Assembly: GCA_038501195.1 (NCBI GenBank)
Contig: JBBPUQ010000010.1
Coordinates: 1,567,501-1,631,500 of the forward strand
DNA: 64,000 nucleotides
DNA from: Nemania diffusa
Taxonomy: Eukaryota > Ascomycota > Sordariomycetes > Xylariales > Xylariaceae
Reading direction: 5' to 3'
Shown here: one piece after another, positions 59,541 to 64,000 of the stretch
How the letters are laid out: every line of letters begins with the position of its first letter
How positions within the stretch are numbered: position 1 is the first letter of the stretch
The notes under the pieces: model-generated
The model's input: the letters and a program-made list of their open reading frames with translations, nothing else
Database searches by the model: none
What the model was told of the DNA's origin: nothing
Position numbers and translations under genes: made by a program

Positions 59541-62230
59541 ATGGCTTTACCGCAGCACCAATGCTTTCAGGTTTCCACTGTCTTTTATGTTACCCAAGTT
59601 GGCAATCTTCAATTTATTGTCAAACCACTCTGTTCTACGTTTATTTATATGAATATGCAAGTTCCAGAACCATCCGCTCCCCGCCGCGAAGCTTCACGTC
59701 CTCTCCGCCGGGCAGAACTCTATTCGAAGCTTTCCGTGCCGGCAGCAGGGAAAAGCATCCGACTTCTTGATCTCCAAGCGCTGCCCTCGAAAAAGACGGG
59801 TGATGACCATCCTTTGATTGGACGGCTGCGAGTTGTTCGATTAATTGACAGCCCTAGATACGCAGCCTTGTCCTATGTCTGGGGGGGATTTTCTTCGCCT
59901 AATGACCTCTTATATATCCAGTTACGGGAGGGCAGAAATCCTCTGTCTAAGTTACCAATTACGCCTAATTGCCGGGATGCCTTACGAACCCTTCGCCGAC
60001 AACACGGGTCTATCACTATTTGGGTTGACGCTATCTGCATCGACCAGAGCAACGAGCATGAAAAAAGCTGGCAGATTACGTTGATGGGGGAAATATTCGC
60101 TTGGGCTAGGCCAGTATATGTGTGGCTAGGTCCCGGGACAAAAGTTTCTGATCGAGGGTTGAGATGGCTTTCAAACGCATCTCATCGTTTACTCTTCTTG
60201 GATCTCGTTGATTACGGATCCTCGGTAGGGACTGTGGCTCGATTGAAGATTGCAACCAAATTAACATTCCGAGCATCTGTGAATCTCTTTGAAAGAATGC
60301 AGGAGAGATTAATTTCTCAGTTATATCTGCTGCCGACCGTCTTATATCGGATGTGTAGTAGGAAAGCGTTTCCAGAAGGTAGGCTGAACGTTTACGTTGT
60401 GTTAATCTGGTCTTCCTCTTACTATTCTAGGACTGTCGAGGCTTAATTGGACCTTTAATCCCGAATGGCTAGAAGACATATCAGACCGCGACTGGTTCCA
60501 AAGATCGTGGACCTTTCAAGAACTCATGCTCGCCACTGACATCTTTCTCATGTGCGGTTCCACTTCCCTGAGCTGGGATAGGTTCGTACGCGGGTTTGTG
60601 GTGTGTCAAGAAAGGTTCGACATCACTACGCCCGCCCAGAAATTTCTGGAAGACCTAATCAGAGTGTGGTTGGAGGTGGAAAGACAAGATCATTGGAACG
60701 GAAATAACCGACGCAAAACCAATCTAGGAAGCATGTCAGCCGGGGCTTACCAGCAACATGCAAAAGCTATGATCACACACCATCCGTTTTTAATTCCTAT
60801 CTTCATGGTCCAGACCCTTATTGCGACTTTCATCGCCAACTTTATTACAATCTTCATCCTTATATTAGTCATCGGACTCATTCCTGCAGGTATTCGCAAA
60901 ACTTGGAAGCGATTCGCCTATATAGGAGCTATAATTTCGCTAGTTTTAGGCTTAGTAGTGGCCTTTCTAGAAACCTTTTTCGAGTTCTATCACCTTTCGC
61001 TTCCTCCTAATGGATTTTCAGGAACCAATATCGTATTCAACGGTGGGCCAAGAAGCCTTCATCTCGGGATACAATTAGGCGATGCTGCCGATACACGACG
61101 CAGTCGGGGTGATATCGTTTTGAATGGGGTAGTCCAGGCGATTAGAGAAAGAAAATCGACAGACCCTAGAGACAGATCATACGCTTTATACGGCGTTCTC
61201 CGGAATCTCGGGATCGGTCTCACGTCACCCGACTATACAAGAACGACAAGCGAGGTATACCAGCAGCTCTGGGCAGATCTGCTGCGGTGGCAACCAAAGT
61301 TGTTGAATCTTATGCTCGATGTGAATGGTAATCCTCTTCCTGGTTCTCCTAGCTGGGTTCCCGACTGGAGCAGCGCCGCCAGTAAAAATTGGATCGATTT
61401 AGACTATATATATAGCTAGCTGGACGGATCCTCCAAATGAGCAATCACCTCGATCAACCGAGCGAACAACCGGATCCATTGTCATTCTCAATGGAAATGA
61501 ATTAACAGTAAGAGCAGGCTTTCTGGGATCCATCAGCTTCGTGTCTGAGAAGTTTTTGTCGTCAGATACATCTACCTTTGGTGCCAGAGATGTATTCGTG
61601 CCCTTTTCGTTAATTTCCAGTGCCTCGTCCTTGGCTGTTTGGATTTCATCTATCACCCAGAGGACCCCGAATGGCGAGGCCTATCGCCACATTTACCAGG
61701 TTGTATCAGCGGTGCTAAGGGGAACCTTTTACATCCCAGCGAATGCAGAGCACGCCGTTGACTACAATGGCCCTTCATTCGAGAATTGGTTTAGAGTGAT
61801 GAGTACAATAAAGCCAACGGTGCTCAGTCACAACCTAGATATACCTATGCCCCAAAGACACGAGAAATTACGAAGGCATCTTCTCGCCCAGCCGCAGTTT
61901 AGAAGTATTCTCCGCTACACTGCCGAAGTGTGTAATGATTTAGCGGGGAGAAGAGTCCTCTTCACAACGTCTGATGGATATGCCGGCTCCGGGCCGGAGG
62001 GCATTCTAGAGGGTGATCATATTGCGATGATTGCCGGTGTTGCCCTCCCCATGATTTTAAGAAAGACTAGGCATAGTGCATCAACTAGGCATGGTGCATC
62101 AACTAGGCATGGTGCATCAACTAGGCATAGTGTATCAAGGTATAGTGTTGTTAGGCCAGCTTGTATTCATAGTTTAATAGGAGGCGGGGGATTAAGCCTA
62201 TATGAGATGTCGGAGACTGTGCTTATATAA
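59541..62230 (+). CDS. HET-domain protein with membrane segments, apparent frameshift
   Basis: HET proteins trigger or modulate vegetative incompatibility and related cell death. Exon 1 runs from 59541 (or the ATG at 59649) to 60378; a 52-nt intron leads to exon 2 at 60431. The HET core is clear: IRLLDLQALP, RYAALSYVWGG (about 105), ITIWVDAICIDQSNEHEKSWQ, VYVWLGPGT, then FQRSWTFQELMLA and STDPRDRSYALYGVL. Between these last two lies an unusual hydrophobic insert (about 396-465) with two or three membrane helices. After DYIYS the frame stops at 61419. Coding clearly resumes in the +1 frame from about 61412 to 62230 (RAGFLGSISFV, FTTSDGYAGSGPEGI, GVALPMILRK), as expected for the HET C-terminus. 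No acceptable intron joins them (the only GT..AG option is 38 nt), so a frameshift within the (TA)5 run at 61406-61415 is likely. This copy may be a pseudogene or a truncated variant. Confidence 0.78.
62066..62137 (+). repeat. 18-bp tandem repeat, four copies, inside the HET C-terminus
   Basis: The unit actaggcatggtgcatca is repeated four times in a row; copies 2 and 3 are identical, copy 1 differs at one position and copy 4 at two. It encodes a repeated TRHGAS-type hexapeptide between the conserved HET-family PMILRK and the following SRYSVVRPACIHSLI, and keeps frame. Confidence 0.93.
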
Positions 62231-62394
62231 ACTCGTGATACCCAACAAAGAACACAGCCAATGGGCATTAGGAACCACTATTGCCCTAGAAATTATACGG
62301 ATTACTAACGTATCTATAGAAGCTGTATATTGCGAATGATACAAGGATGGTATAGGAGTTGAGCTATTGATGATAGCTTGTTTTCCAACCCCTA

Positions 62395-62830
62395 TTAATT
62401 CTCCCAACCAAACCTGAACAAATTTCCTATCAATCGTCGTCAAACTCACGCTCGAAGCGTTAGCCGCGCGTTTGCTACCATGCATCAGCTTCTCTACCCC
62501 CCCAACCAATGACTCAAAGAAATCCAGCATCACCACAGCTGGCAACTCATCCCTTCACGGATTCTCAATCTCCCCATGCTTACCAATCCTCTAGGGTGGA
62601 GGAACAACACTCGCACCTTTCAATCGCCTGCGCAGGGCGTCTACGATAATGTCCCACGACTGCTGTTTTGGATGAGCAATATAATAAAACAATGCTGCTC
62701 CCTCTCCTTCCGGTGCCTGGATGAAATCGTATAGCATCTTCGCCGTATCGCTAACACGTACCCAGTCCACAACCGCAACGTGACTAGGGGTCAGATTCAG
62801 CGTTTTGGAAGTCGGGACAACGGTCGACAA
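62395..62830 (-). pseudogene. Decayed C-terminal fragment of an NRPS-like reductase
   Basis: One minus-strand frame shows continuous family resemblance over about 145 codons but is broken by two stops. It reads TSKTLNLTPSHVAVVDWVRV, DTAKMLYDFIQ, ALFYYIAHPKQQSWDIIVDA, LRRRLKGASVVPPP, stop (TAG, 62593-62591), RIGKHGEIENP, stop (TGA, 62557-62555), RDELPAVVMLDFFESLVGG, then SKRAANASS and RKFVQVWLGEL. This matches the end of the reductase (NAD-binding 4) domain of adenylate-forming, NRPS-like enzymes, where V.WV.VD..AKM and the W..I..ALRRRL segment are conserved. Both stops can arise by one C:G-to-T:A change. Upstream of 62830 the resemblance ends, so adenylation, carrier and the front of the reductase domain are missing. 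It lies tail-to-tail with the HET gene. Confidence 0.7.
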
Positions 62831-64000
62831 CTACGATCCGTCGCCCCTAGATCCCTAGGGACATTTTTATCAATTATACTATTATATAAGGAGAGGAGCC
62901 CACCCCAAACTAGTAGGAGGACTCAGGAATTAATAAAATTAAGCCCTAGCCCTATATTTCTACCTAGCTTCTACCTTACTTTGTGGATCTATGTGACCTA
63001 TCTTCACTCTCTACCTAATCCTCTTACATGAAACCCCTCGAAGGTTGCTCGCGTGAATCAAGATTCAAGGAGATGATCAGATCCCGAGTGCAGCAATGAT
63101 AGGACCTTGTGATACTCCTAATAGCTTGAACACTAAAGTGTTCACAGTGCTACTACATAATCGCTCGCTAACCCTATACACATTCTCTAGTTCCAACCAG
63201 AAAGCAGATATAAACTCCCTAACTCATGACAAGCTTAGAGACCACTACCTCATACTCAATATCACTAGCAACATCAAAGTTCCAGATCCAGGCACTGCGC
63301 ATGAGTATTATGCCACCACCGTGTACCACAAAATCAATCAAAAGAGCAAGACCTTCGAACCATGTATGTATATTTTTAGGACTCGTTATCTACATACATC
63401 CTTATTCGCACGGGAGATGATGAAGTGTAATCTATTATACATGTTTCCCGGGGTACTCAACTGGTCACACTTAGCCACCATGTGGCTAGGGAGGCCAACC
63501 TACCCTAGAAACATATGTAATCTTAAGTAGGTAGATTATCCCCCCGCGCCGTTGTGCCTCTAAAAGGGCTAGATTTTATTTAAAAAGCAGTATTAGCAGT
63601 ATTGCGTTCTTTCAATACGATTGCACAGTTGGTAGTTTCTAATACCCTAATGCAGATTAGGTTCCGATACTTAGAAAGCATGTTACGGGAGTCAAGCTCC
63701 GCTAATAGTTACCAACTCATGCTTAAGTGAGTAGTGAAACTGAACAGTGCATATTATGATGGCCGGATCTAACGGCGCCGGAGTGCCCCAAGTACGTTTT
63801 ACAATGATTGGCTACGGCGCGGCGCAAAATAGTCGCGACATGATTTTCCTTTAGCCGCAGATACATCCGGCCTTAAAAACTCGCTCAATCCCACTCATCC
63901 TTCTTTGGGCCCAACCATCGAGAAAGACCGTATAATTCCCCGGTGATTGAGGTAAGACGAATTAGGTAACAAAAGGGAGATCTAGTGATGCCGAAAATAG
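62831..64000. other. Right end of the window, no supported gene
   Basis: A 144-codon frame (63096-63530, plus) has no recognisable content and AT-rich codon use; I do not call it. The segment at 63760-63830 is GC-rich (gatctaacggcgccggagtg, gctacggcgcggcgc) and stands out from its surroundings. The upstream break of the reductase pseudogene lies at the left edge of this stretch. Confidence 0.45.

Noticed and set aside
61383..61420. A 38-nt GT..AG intron to join the two HET frames
   Set aside because: Shorter than any other intron in the window (minimum 47 nt) and it would remove conserved residues; a frameshift is simpler.
63096..63530. 144-codon plus-strand frame
   Set aside because: No family, weak codon bias, no splice or promoter support; could be chance.
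1..64000. CRISPR arrays, bacterial operons, riboswitches, rRNA and tRNA genes
   Set aside because: No spaced identical repeats of CRISPR type, no bacterial gene organisation, and no cloverleaf with B-box-like sequence was found by eye; tRNAs could still be missed without a covariance search.

Overview
The window reads as nuclear DNA of a filamentous ascomycete (Pezizomycotina). The evidence is eukaryotic genes with short GT..AG introns (about 47-140 nt, often with a CTAAC-like branch point), fungus-restricted families (HET, 2EXR, DUF3433, fungal AAA+ with a DUF7025-type N-terminus, a PAN/Apple-like membrane protein), and two extremely AT-rich blocks with the C-to-T/G-to-A signature of repeat-induced point mutation (RIP). 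The class cannot be fixed from the window; Leotiomycetes or Sordariomycetes would fit.

Layout. 1-10872 is almost pure A/T. Most of it is one RIP-degraded LTR retrotransposon (2719-10867): two 394-bp LTRs align without a gap, and a 5-bp target duplication (aaata) flanks them. 12989-18886 is a gene island with a secreted ADGF-type adenosine deaminase, an aminoglycoside-phosphotransferase-fold kinase and a small acidic hypothetical gene. 19117-22981 is a second AT-rich block that coincides with one DNA transposon: 24-bp terminal inverted repeats starting CAGCG and a perfect 8-bp target duplication (accgacga), the signature of a hAT element. 22982-26878 is gene-poor, with a possible 66-aa Cys-rich ORF and TACCTAGGTA-type palindromic repeats.

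26879-41366 holds a 2EXR-domain protein, an AAA+ ATPase, an amadoriase/saccharopine-oxidase-like flavoenzyme, an ML (NPC2-like) lipid-binding secreted protein, a secreted PQQ/sorbosone-dehydrogenase-like propeller, and a four-exon PAN/Apple-like membrane protein whose exons are mostly too short to stand out as ORFs. 43417-53454 holds a large DUF3433 membrane protein, a hypothetical protein, a newly assembled small secreted protein and ornithine decarboxylase with a long gene-free upstream region. 56956-62830 holds a helix-turn-helix-like protein with an acidic tail, a HET-domain gene with membrane segments, an apparent frameshift and an 18-bp tandem repeat, and a decayed C-terminal fragment of an NRPS-like reductase.

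The genes do not form one obvious pathway. Several are secreted or surface proteins (adenosine deaminase, ML protein, propeller oxidase, PAN-like protein, small secreted protein). This, together with HET genes, pseudogenes and RIPed transposons, suggests an accessory, fast-evolving region; that is inference. Exon structures were built by hand from splice signals and frame continuity and have no transcript support.
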